Shown piece by piece: positions 18,442 through 26,107 of a stretch of DNA of 64,000 bases (positions are counted from its first letter, which is position 1; the number at the start of each line of letters is the position of its first letter). The DNA is taken from the NCBI RefSeq assembly GCF_900167935.1, contig NZ_FUYL01000008.1:1-64000 (forward strand). Direction: 5' to 3'. The notes under the pieces are model-generated. The model saw only the letters and a list, made by a program, of their open reading frames with translations. It had not been told where the DNA came from and made no database searches. This stretch comes from Maribacter arcticus (GTDB lineage: Bacteria; Bacteroidota; Bacteroidia; Flavobacteriales; Flavobacteriaceae). The position numbers and the translations under genes are program-made.

Positions 18442-18450
18442 TGTTATATA

Positions 18451-18891
18451 TTATCGCATTTTGAGTTGTGGATCAATGGAATAAACATGTTCCTGTCCAC
18501 CTACAAATACAGAAAAATTAAGTGTATAAGAAGTTATAGAGCCAGAAGGTGGCTTATTCCCAGTAATAAAGGCATCTATGTGGGTGTCTCCAGAACCATT
18601 TTGTTTAGGTCTTTTTTGAATAGGTATCCCACCAGAAATATTGGTTATATCATTGATGAGAACATAATCCAATAGATCTACTGCCATATTCATAACAGCT
18701 CCTACCCAGGCAATTTGAGAATTTCCGCTGAGTTTAGTAGTAAATTCTGTTTTATCTGCTGGGTCTATATCCCCTTGATTGTCTGCAAGATAAACACAGC
18801 TAAGTACTTGCGGTTTTTGAGAATTAGAGTATTGAATAATATCTGTAGTATTGACATACAATACAATTAGCGCATCTGTTGTTGAAGGCAT
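18451..18891 (-). CDS. Small AidA/PixA-like protein
   Basis: 146 residues with no signal peptide. An early hydrophobic strand (DALIVLYVNTTDI), a middle segment GNSQIAWVGAVMNMAVDLLDYVLI and a C-terminus ending Tyr-rich then SIDPQLKMR recall the AidA/PixA inclusion-body family. Its members have a similar length, an N-terminal I/V-rich strand, a central I.W.G...N and a terminal DP. The resemblance is remembered, not computed. It is 9 bases from the cyclase gene and presumably cotranscribed with it. A role with cAMP signalling is speculation. Confidence 0.5.
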   Translation of the reverse strand: MPSTTDALIVLYVNTTDIIQYSNSQKPQVLSCVYLADNQGDIDPADKTEFTTKLSGNSQIAWVGAVMNMAVDLLDYVLINDITNISGGIPIQKRPKQNGSGDTHIDAFITGNKPPSGSITSYTLNFSVFVGGQEHVYSIDPQLKMR

Positions 18892-19004
18892 AACTTAAAA
18901 TTTTATGGGTTAATACTAGTTTTTCTAATACATCAATCTAATTAAATTAAGGGCACTTGAATCAACACCTAGGACGAAGATGAACAATTATTGTCCGAAA
19001 GTAT

Positions 19005-19252
19005 CTATATTATTACCGAAGCTATTTTCGGATTTATAGTTTTTACTCCATTTCCAAAATACATATTCAAGTTACCACGATTCTTGGCATAAATTTCACC
19101 GCGATATTCGCAAACAAATTCTGATTTTACAAAGTCATAGGTGCTTTGGGAGGTAATGATTTTTCCTGATTTCGACATATTTTCAATCCGAAAAGCTATT
19201 TTAACCCTATTACCCCAGATGTCATAGGCGATTTTTTTTTTACCTACTAACT
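19005..19252 (-). pseudogene. Truncated second copy of the adenylate cyclase C-terminus
   Basis: Read on the minus strand, this stretch encodes LVGKKKIAYDIWGNRVKIA and onward to EYRGEIYAKNRGNLNMYF, ending in TAG at 19005-19007. It is co-linear with the last 75 residues or so of the intact cyclase, which reads VVGTKKFAYDIWGDTVNVA and onward to EYRGEIEAKNRGKVKMYF. No start codon or upstream catalytic part is present; homology stops at about 19252. The essential Asp of DIWGD has become Asn. This is a relic of a partial duplication, with the PixA-like gene between the two copies. Confidence 0.85.
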
Positions 19253-19359
19253 TGGTTTTAAAAAATTCGATGGCGTTGAACCGAAAATTCCTTTTATCAA
19301 GTTATGCTAATAGTTTCCTGCTGAAAATGAAATAAGCGGTGAATTAAAATATGGTTCTA

Positions 19360-19445
19360 CGTTAATAACTTCTTGCAAACTTCGTTGTACGTATTTGCTT
19401 TCACTTTTGGAAAAAACGAACTTCGTTATCATCTGCTAAAAGAAT
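19360..19445. repeat. Diverged intergenic element F (partner of 20847-20936)
   Basis: Contains GTTAATAACTTCT and, at 19415-19442, AACGAACTTCGTTATCATC followed by YGCTAAAAG, repeated with one difference at 20909-20936. AACGAACTTCGTT is itself a near-perfect palindrome. The two copies bracket the old-yellow-enzyme gene. Confidence 0.6.
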
Positions 19446-19482
19446 CTATTGCTTAGCTTGCCAAAGCATTAAAACTCCTCAT

Positions 19483-19515
19483 AATTCACCATTAACCACA
19501 AGCTAATGGTGAATT
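19483..19515. promoter_or_regulatory. Perfect 12-bp inverted repeat upstream of OYE gene
   Basis: AATTCACCATTA and TAATGGTGAATT flank a nine-base loop, 55 bases before the ATG at 19570. There is no T run, so an operator or RNA hairpin is more likely than a terminator. Confidence 0.5.
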
Positions 19516-19569
19516 AGATTTTACTATGCTAAATTGAATTTTATTTAAAACACTTTTATTGCTAATCTC

Positions 19570-20811
19570 ATGAATGTATTACAAGAAGAAATGATTTTGC
19601 CAAATGGAGTACTACTAAGTAATAGGATTGCTAAATCAGCAATGAGTGAAAATTTATCAAACAAACATCATGAGCCAACACCTGTTTTAATAAATGCATA
19701 CAAAGTCTGGTCTAAAAGTGGTGCAGGATTATTGATTACCGGAAACATTATGATTGATTCAAATGCTATTGGTGAGCCAAGAAATGTAGTAGTTGAAAAT
19801 CGAAAAAATATAGAAACTCTAAAAGAATGGGCTGAAAGTGTAAAAGGTACCAACACGCAATTATGGGCTCAGATAAACCATCCTGGCAGACAAGCTATGG
19901 AACAAATTAATAGTAGTTTAAAAGCTCCTTCTGCTGTGCCTCTAAAAACTGGAGGTAGAAAAAATGCTACTAAAAAAGTACCTCAGCTTTTAAATGAAAA
20001 TGAAATTTTAGAAATCATTGAAGCTTTTGCCCATACAGCCATTATATTAAAGGAAGCTGGCTTTTCAGGAGTACAGATTCATGGTGCACACGGCTATTTG
20101 GTTAGTCAATTTTTATCACCTTATACAAATAGTAGAGAAGATAAATGGGGAGGTACCTTAGAGAATAGATCTAGGTTTGTTGTTGAAGTGTATCGGAAAA
20201 TTAGAGAACGCGTAGGAAGTGATTTTCCTATCGGAATTAAATTAAACTCTACAGACTTTCAAAAAGGCGGATTTTCAGAAGAAGAATCTATGGAAGTGGT
20301 CAAAATACTTTCAAAGGAAGGAATAGATTTAATAGAAATATCAGGAGGAACCTATGAAGCCCCTGCAATGATGGGAAAACGCAAAGAGAGCACCATAAAA
20401 AGAGAAGCTTATTTTATCGATTATATTGAAAAAGTGAGAAAAATAACAACAACTCCTTTAATGTTAACCGGGGGATTTCGTACTGTTTCGGTGATGCGAG
20501 ATGCAGTTGCTTCTAATCAATTAGATATTATTGGTATTGCAAGACCTTTTGCCGTATTCCCTAATATAGCGAACGAAATATGTAACGAAAGTCGATTGAA
20601 TTTTATAACAAACATAAAAAAGACAGGCGTAAAAGCAATTGATAGTGCAATGAATATCATTTGGTATGAAGCACAGATAAAACGAATAGGGCAAGGAAAA
20701 AAGCCTAACCCTAATTTAAGTGGGTGGTCTGTCTTTTTAAATTATGCTTGGCTAATACTAGAGCAAAAACTAATGCCTAAAACAAAAAAGCCGGTGAAGA
20801 ACAAGGCATAA
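19570..20811 (+). CDS. Old yellow enzyme family NADH:flavin oxidoreductase
   Basis: 413 residues. FMN-binding TIM-barrel signatures: PNGVLLSNRIAKSAMSE at the N-terminus, TQLWAQINHPGRQAM, VQIHGAHGYLVSQFLSPYTN (His pair and Tyr for substrate activation), REDKWGGTLENRSRFVVEV and PLMLTGGFRT with GIARPFAVFP for phosphate binding. It lacks the second, iron-sulfur-linked domain of dienoyl-CoA reductase types. It probably reduces activated alkenes. It is single and lies between two copies of a diverged intergenic element. Confidence 0.9.
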   Translation: MNVLQEEMILPNGVLLSNRIAKSAMSENLSNKHHEPTPVLINAYKVWSKSGAGLLITGNIMIDSNAIGEPRNVVVENRKNIETLKEWAESVKGTNTQLWAQINHPGRQAMEQINSSLKAPSAVPLKTGGRKNATKKVPQLLNENEILEIIEAFAHTAIILKEAGFSGVQIHGAHGYLVSQFLSPYTNSREDKWGGTLENRSRFVVEVYRKIRERVGSDFPIGIKLNSTDFQKGGFSEEESMEVVKILSKEGIDLIEISGGTYEAPAMMGKRKESTIKREAYFIDYIEKVRKITTTPLMLTGGFRTVSVMRDAVASNQLDIIGIARPFAVFPNIANEICNESRLNFITNIKKTGVKAIDSAMNIIWYEAQIKRIGQGKKPNPNLSGWSVFLNYAWLILEQKLMPKTKKPVKNKA

Positions 20812-20846
20812 AATTAATAACTTAGTTTTAAGTTTAGCCAAAGGTC

Positions 20847-20971
20847 GTTGTAAGTTAATAACTTCTAACAAAAGACATTAGAAAGTACTTGACTGAAAAT
20901 TTTGAAACAACGAACTTCGTTATCATCCGCTAAAAGGAATTGAAACTCCTCTTAGCTCGCCGTTAGGCAAC
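20847..20971. repeat. Intergenic element E with attC-like right end
   Basis: Shares GTTAATAACTTCT and the AACGAACTTCGTT palindrome segment with 19360-19445. Its right end CTCCTCTTAGCTC followed by GCCGTTAGGCAAC matches the right end of the elements at 21884, 54452, 55544 and 58844. It touches the next gene: the ATG at 20974 is 2 bases after GGCAAC. GTTAGGC here is the exact inverse of GCCTAAC at 21886-21892, on the other side of that gene. Confidence 0.7.
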
Positions 20972-20973
20972 AT

Positions 20974-21879
20974 ATGAAAACTATTATTCTTTTATTCATT
21001 TCGTCCGTATTCCTAGCTCTGTCTTGTTCTGCCCAAACTGAACGGATTGAAACTAAACTAATGGATTGTACTTTCCAATCTTACGCAGACGGTGGAGCGG
21101 AATTAAAAACCTTAATTTCAGATTATCAATCTCTTCTGATAAAAGAAGGAATATTACAGGACAATTCCGCTAGAAGTTATAGAAGTATACTTGAAAAAAT
21201 ATCTAAAAAAAGTGAAATTGAAAAAGAACCTTCTAAATTTTTCATTATTGAAATCAGGAATATCAATCAACCGGACTTAGAAAAAATTGAACGATGTCAG
21301 CTAAAAACATTTGCAGATTCAGCATCTTACAACTTATCAAAATTAAGACGATTTGAAAATATTTTTAGTCCTGATAATCCGAATAGTTCTCGAGTATCAT
21401 CAGTAACAAAACAAATATTAGATGTTTTAACCCTAGAAGATTTCGAACTAGACTACTATAAGTTAAGAACATTTCTAATCTTCAGTTATATTGATACCGA
21501 TGCTGGTTTAGATGAACAATTATCTGAAAATAGCATTGGTGACAATGAAAATATTGATTTAAAAAATGCTCTTAGAATAGAGATAGATGGCAATGATTTA
21601 GTCTATGTTGATAACAAAAAAGTGAATGAAGCAGGACTCAAGAAAAAAGTTAGATCATATGAAGAAAAAAATAAGTCAGAATCAATTATTCTTTTGAAAG
21701 CGGACAGAGAAACAAAGTATGGGACTTACATCAAAGTTCAAAATGCTATTGTTTACGAAATACAAAATTTGAGAGAGAATTTCTCAAAGAACAAGTACAA
21801 CAAAAATTTAGACGAGCTATCCGACCAACAACTTTCTGAAATAAGCAAAATGTATCCTCAAAATTTAGTGGAAAAATAA
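20974..21879 (+). CDS. Lipoprotein with C-terminal ExbD/TolR-like domain
   Basis: 301 residues. The signal ends in the lipobox ALSCSA (Cys at about 18). Residues 20-190 are mainly helical and unrecognised. From about 200 the sequence reads LRIEIDGNDLVYVDNKKVNE, then KKVRSYEEKNKSESIILLKAD, YIKVQNAIVYEIQNLREN, and NLDELSDQQLSEISKMYP. This order resembles the periplasmic part of Bacteroidota ExbD/TolR proteins, but the usual single N-terminal membrane helix is replaced by a lipoprotein anchor. The gene sits alone between elements E and A, like a one-gene cassette. Confidence 0.65.
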   Translation: MKTIILLFISSVFLALSCSAQTERIETKLMDCTFQSYADGGAELKTLISDYQSLLIKEGILQDNSARSYRSILEKISKKSEIEKEPSKFFIIEIRNINQPDLEKIERCQLKTFADSASYNLSKLRRFENIFSPDNPNSSRVSSVTKQILDVLTLEDFELDYYKLRTFLIFSYIDTDAGLDEQLSENSIGDNENIDLKNALRIEIDGNDLVYVDNKKVNEAGLKKKVRSYEEKNKSESIILLKADRETKYGTYIKVQNAIVYEIQNLRENFSKNKYNKNLDELSDQQLSEISKMYPQNLVEK

Positions 21880-21883
21880 ATAC

Positions 21884-22090
21884 GTTGCCTAACAATACCT
21901 ATAGCAAATAGGGCGGTAAGTGGTAAATTTTATGGCTTGGGTTTATTTACCAAGTCCGCCAAATCTTTTGGATTTGGCTTTTAAAATGAAAAAGATAAAA
22001 ACAAAACAAAAAGCTATGGCTAGCAGACCAGACGGAAACGAAAAGTTTCCTTACTTCCGCACTACGCTTAGCCGAACCGATAACGAACCA
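21884..22090. repeat. Hairpin-rich attC-like element A
   Basis: About 207 bases starting GTTGCCTAACAATACCTATAG. It holds a CCTAT/ATAGG hairpin, a perfect GCCAAATC-GATTTGGC hairpin and a perfect GGAAAC-GTTTCC hairpin, and ends CTTCCGCACTACGCTTAGCC then GAACCGATAACG. It is closely similar along its whole length to 54452-54656, 32 kb away, and shares both ends with 55544-55763. It begins 5 bases after the stop of the lipoprotein gene and ends against the stop of the glycosyltransferase gene. It does not itself encode a credible protein. Confidence 0.85.
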
Positions 22091-22091
22091 A

Positions 22092-23330
22092 CTACCCCCT
22101 ATTTTTTTCTTCAATCCATTTCCCCATGAACTTAGTAGCCGTAATGGTTTGGTGCTGTAATAAAGAACCTATAAAATTTTGTATACGGTGCTTGGGCAAC
22201 TCCTTTTGAAGCTGTTCCAGTTTTTGCTCTAAAATATGGGCTAAACTAGTTTTAGTATACAAGGTATTAATCAGGGTTTTTCCTTGCTCTTGAGCTTCAG
22301 ACCAAGTATCTTCAACAGTATATAGTCTAACTGCAGCTTCAACAAATGCAGTATGGTCATTTTCAATATAACCGTTCCAATCTAGAATACCGTGCATACC
22401 TTCTGCACCAATGGTTGTAGTAACACTAGGTGTTCCGTTTTGCATCGCAGATAATAATTTACCTTTAATACCGGCACCAAAACGTAAAGGTGCTAAACAC
22501 ACTTTCGCTGATTTCATGACCTCGTCAGCATCTTCTGCCCTGCCCTTTACTAAGAATCCCTCTTTTAGGTTATGCATTTCTAGTACTTGTTGAGGTAAAT
22601 ACGCTCCGTAAATATTCAATTTGGCTTCTGGTACTAGAGAATGAATTAAAGGCCAAATGGTAGTTTTTAACACCTTTATAGCATCTATATTGGGAGCATG
22701 TTTTCCGCCACCAATGAATATAAAATCGTTTCGGTTCTCAAATAGTTTCCAATTCGTTTCTTGGGTAATTTCATTTACCATAAAAGGAAGTAACAAAAGT
22801 AGACTTTTATCTATTTTTATAACTTCGGTCAATAAATCAAATTCAAAGCTAGAGATAATCAAAGAAAGGTCGCATCGATAAATACTAGCTATTTCCCGCT
22901 TGGTTTTATCATCTTGTAACCAAGCATCAGTTGTGAATTCAATCCCCTTTTTAAAACAATGTTCACGTACATGTCGAAGCGAATGTAAATCTTCGGTATC
23001 TAAAATTCGTATGGCATCAGAGGAGTGTTCTGCAACACGCCATCCAAATTGTTCTTCGGTCAAAAATCTATCGAACAGCACTACACTAGGATTCAAATCT
23101 TTTACAAACACATCAAAAGAACTATCGTTCATTTTAATATCCTCCATCTTATATCCTAAGGAATGAAAATCAAAAGAAAACTCCGATTTAGACGCTGCAG
23201 AAGCAATGGTAATAGAATATCCTTGCTTTTGAAATACATCTAATAACTGCAGCATACGTACACCAGCAGCCGTGGAGGCAGGTTCTGGCCACACAAGAGC
23301 TATTACGAGGAGAGTTTTGTTGTCAGTCAA
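22092..23330 (-). CDS. Glycosyltransferase, GT-B fold (GT4-like)
   Basis: 412 residues. N-terminal Rossmann half: LLVIALVWPEPASTAAGVRM and LLDVFQKQGYSITIASAAS, the usual glycine-rich entry of GT4-type enzymes. C-terminal half: NDFIFIGGGKHAPNIDAIKV, then KLNIYGAYLP, VKGRAEDADEVM, CLAPLRFGAGIKGKLLSAM and GTPSVTTTIGAEGM, which is the nucleotide-sugar region with the conserved acidic and glycine residues. It transfers a sugar from an unknown donor, probably to a surface glycan or small molecule. It is monocistronic. Confidence 0.85.
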   Translation of the reverse strand: MTDNKTLLVIALVWPEPASTAAGVRMLQLLDVFQKQGYSITIASAASKSEFSFDFHSLGYKMEDIKMNDSSFDVFVKDLNPSVVLFDRFLTEEQFGWRVAEHSSDAIRILDTEDLHSLRHVREHCFKKGIEFTTDAWLQDDKTKREIASIYRCDLSLIISSFEFDLLTEVIKIDKSLLLLLPFMVNEITQETNWKLFENRNDFIFIGGGKHAPNIDAIKVLKTTIWPLIHSLVPEAKLNIYGAYLPQQVLEMHNLKEGFLVKGRAEDADEVMKSAKVCLAPLRFGAGIKGKLLSAMQNGTPSVTTTIGAEGMHGILDWNGYIENDHTAFVEAAVRLYTVEDTWSEAQEQGKTLINTLYTKTSLAHILEQKLEQLQKELPKHRIQNFIGSLLQHQTITATKFMGKWIEEKNRG

Positions 23331-23376
23331 CGAGATGGTTGTTTGTATTTAGTACAAAGTACGGGAAACAATTTTC

Positions 23377-23677
23377 AGTTAGCAATTAACAATAAGCAAT
23401 TATCATGTTTCCGAGAGCGGTTCGTAGATTTAATATTGAACGTCTTTGCAAGAAGTTTTTTACGACTAAGCAATCTGGCGAATTGATGTTATCCTTTTTC
23501 AGTTCTCAGTATCAATATCAGTTCACAGTATCAGTTTCCAGTATCAGTTCGCAGTCAAAGACCTTCGCGAGTTCTTTTCCCTTCAACTATGCCTTCCACG
23601 GCAAGGCAAGCTCAGGATGACATTTCGTTTAATTTTCAACAACGAATAACGAACAACCATCGACCATCAACGAACAA
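23377..23677. repeat. Low-complexity spacer with CAGTATCAGTT, CAACGAACAAC and CTTCGACT-type repeats
   Basis: The 346-base gap between two minus-strand genes has no credible gene. 23499-23556 is a run of near-repeats of CAGTWTCAGTWTC. 23561-23620 has CCTTCGCGAG and GCAAGCTCAGGATGACAT wording. 23636-23682 is AACGAATAACGAACAACCAT and similar, running onto the stop of the hydrolase gene. The frame open at 23405-23620 is made of these repeats and is not a gene. Confidence 0.75.
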
Positions 23678-25888
23678 CTATAATCCACTAACCCCAATCT
23701 CATCAACTACGACAACCCCATAATCAGTTTGGTCGAATATGAATTTCAGACTCTTTAACTGCTCCATATTAAATTTGCCATTTTTTGTAGTAAATATATG
23801 TAAGGGGAAATGGTAGGTCTGTAGTTGTATTTCCCAATCGTCGCCAATCATTTCTTTGTCTAAAAATTTGAATTTTGTAAAGCGTGTTTTTAACGGCTTA
23901 GGAATCCCTTTTACATCACTCACTTTTATAGCCACTGTTTGGCCAAGCTTATCGGTCAACTGAATAGTAAAATCTAATTGCGGAACTTCACGTTCTTCAT
24001 CATCCTTTTTCTTTTCTATTTCTTCTTCCGTCAGGTTTATAGCTAACCACTCATGATTTCCTGCACCCAGAGTAATTTGCAAGCTTGATTTTGCTGCAAA
24101 TAGAGATGTGGCAGCCGTAGACAAGGTAACCTCATAAACCCCTTTCTTAGCTGAGCTTTTCGAATTTTCATAATCCCAACCTAAGATAACTCCGCTATTC
24201 TCTTGACTCTTCTTATCACGAGTTGGTAAAATCTGTTCTTTCCATAATGCTAAATCCGTTGCTTGTAACGTAGTACTATCAGAAGCTGTAGTAATATTTA
24301 AATCTTCCTCAAAATCAGCTATCGTTTGTAAGTCAGAAGACTCGAAATGCGTTAAATAATGTTCAATAGGCAACCATTGTTTTGCAACAGCCACATTCTT
24401 GAAAATAACATTATACTCTTGCTTATTCTTAAGCGTTGCTTCTGCAAAAGCACTTATAAAGACTTTGGCGGTTTCTTGCTGTTGCTCTTCTTCAAGTAAA
24501 GGGTCAAGATTCAACAACCATTTAGATGGAGCGCCGAAATCTGCATTACCCCAAGTGGAGTTAAACTGCCCGTGATTCGCATGGTGAATATATACGCCAG
24601 ATTTAAAACTAGTAATGGAATCGGTAAATTGCATTCTACGATACGGTCGCATACCCCAAAAGCTGACTTCATCAGAATCATACGAACCTTGAATGCTTAA
24701 AAAATTGATATCCTTTAATATGATTTGGCGATTATACCGATAATCGGTTGGCGCAAGTGCCACCACACTTTTTATGTTATAATTAAAATTGAATTTCTCT
24801 TTTGCCTCATCAGGAAAATATGGCAACTTATTATATGCTGCAGCAATAGATACGGCTTCTCCACCTCTAGAATGACCCACCAACATGATATTATCCATAT
24901 CAATTTTACCTGCCAGTTCATGATCTATTTCTGAATTCCAGTTATTCCACTGTTCAAGGTGTTTTAAGAGCAACCAAGCTCTAGCAGGCATTTCCTTACC
25001 CATAAAATCACCAGACCAATGTGCATTTAAGAAATTCTCATCTACAGATACAGCAATAATTCCTCTACTGGCCAAAAGATTGCCCAAATAGCCATACCCA
25101 TCATCAGAATAATCAATCATGCTATGATTACCATGTACGATGAGTGTTAGTGGAAAAGGCCCTTCACCTTCTGGCATATAAACCCGACCATTTAAAGGGA
25201 AGTTTTCAGCACCGAATCCCCAATAGCGTTCACGCCATTTTTTCTTTTTATCCTTCCAATCAGGGATAAGCCATTTACCGTTTACAGAATTGGTTGTATA
25301 GGTAACACCGGTAGCAAATTCCTTTCGTTGCTCATCGGTACCACTACCATAAGTGAATGTTTTTACTTTGAAAGACCCAATAGCAGCAGGGTTTTCAAAT
25401 AATACTTCGGATGGTGGAAAATCACCCTCTTCTAAAAAAGCCATAGGAACCTCCTTATCAAAAGGGTCAGAACCAGGTGTAGCCAATACAAATAGAATAT
25501 AGCCGACACCGATTAGCATTAACCCAAAAAACAGGGTAGATAAAAATGTTTTCTTCCGTTGAAACAAATACAGTGAAATACAAAATAAGATACCCAGCGC
25601 AACAACTGCACTATAGAAGAGCGTTGGCCAACCAAATCCAAATATTTTTAAAATGATAAAACCAATAATACCACTGCAAATGGCAGTGATATATTTTAAA
25701 GGAATTTTATGAGACCCTTTTACGAGTAGATTTAAGAGTCCGTAAACGGCCAGATTAATTAATACACCTATAATAATACCAATGAACATCATTACCATAG
25801 GATGCCACCCTGTTAGAAAATGATAACCTACAATGCCGTAAAAAATAAGTGATAATAAAATGATGAATGAGAGAAGCCGGTTTTTCAT
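23678..25888 (-). CDS. Membrane-anchored alpha/beta hydrolase
   Basis: 736 residues. Five hydrophobic segments lie in the first 145 residues (LSFIILLSLIFYGIVGYHFL and others). The alpha/beta-hydrolase domain at about 185-500 shows PLTLIVHGNHSMIDY (oxyanion HG), MLVGHSRGGEAVSIAA (nucleophile elbow GHSRGG), a later Asp region and HHANHGQFN as the probable catalytic His. The C-terminal third is beta-rich (ITLGAGNHEWLAINLTEEE). It is similar in layout to chlorophyllase- or acetylhydrolase-like secreted esterases. An inverted repeat sits just before the start. Confidence 0.8.
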   Translation of the reverse strand: MKNRLLSFIILLSLIFYGIVGYHFLTGWHPMVMMFIGIIIGVLINLAVYGLLNLLVKGSHKIPLKYITAICSGIIGFIILKIFGFGWPTLFYSAVVALGILFCISLYLFQRKKTFLSTLFFGLMLIGVGYILFVLATPGSDPFDKEVPMAFLEEGDFPPSEVLFENPAAIGSFKVKTFTYGSGTDEQRKEFATGVTYTTNSVNGKWLIPDWKDKKKKWRERYWGFGAENFPLNGRVYMPEGEGPFPLTLIVHGNHSMIDYSDDGYGYLGNLLASRGIIAVSVDENFLNAHWSGDFMGKEMPARAWLLLKHLEQWNNWNSEIDHELAGKIDMDNIMLVGHSRGGEAVSIAAAYNKLPYFPDEAKEKFNFNYNIKSVVALAPTDYRYNRQIILKDINFLSIQGSYDSDEVSFWGMRPYRRMQFTDSITSFKSGVYIHHANHGQFNSTWGNADFGAPSKWLLNLDPLLEEEQQQETAKVFISAFAEATLKNKQEYNVIFKNVAVAKQWLPIEHYLTHFESSDLQTIADFEEDLNITTASDSTTLQATDLALWKEQILPTRDKKSQENSGVILGWDYENSKSSAKKGVYEVTLSTAATSLFAAKSSLQITLGAGNHEWLAINLTEEEIEKKKDDEEREVPQLDFTIQLTDKLGQTVAIKVSDVKGIPKPLKTRFTKFKFLDKEMIGDDWEIQLQTYHFPLHIFTTKNGKFNMEQLKSLKFIFDQTDYGVVVVDEIGVSGL

Positions 25889-25900
25889 TTAAGTTGGTTA

Positions 25901-25923
25901 TTCATGTGGTTTAAGCACATGAA
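25901..25923. promoter_or_regulatory. Inverted repeat in the 5' leader of the hydrolase gene
   Basis: TTCATGTG and CACATGAA form a perfect 8-bp inverted repeat with a 7-base spacer, 12 bases upstream of the minus-strand ATG at 25888. Operator or leader hairpin are both possible. Confidence 0.45.
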
Positions 25924-26107
25924 TTTAACCATCTTAGTTGAATTTTGATAGCCTTTAAGGTATTTTTAAAAATTCGGTAATAGAATTTAAGTGAGATTAT
26001 AGAATTGACGTGGTTGTCCCTAAAATTCTAAAATACTTTATCTGAGATAACAAAAATTAAGGTTTGGTTTCTTACTCACCACTTATTGCTAACCAGCATT
26101 ATAAAAT

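Noticed and set aside
16606-18891. Pycsar-type anti-phage system (cyclase plus effector)
   Set aside because: The cyclase has periplasmic TPRs, a membrane helix and ATP-type residues, as in housekeeping sensors, and the neighbour has no TIR, membrane-effector or nuclease features.
21920-22129. 69-codon + strand frame downstream of the ExbD-like lipoprotein gene
   Set aside because: It lies inside element A, whose conservation with element B is in hairpins and ends rather than in a reading frame.
23405-23620. 71-codon frame in the spacer before the membrane hydrolase gene
   Set aside because: Built from CAGT- and CTTCGACT-type repeats; no protein-like pattern.
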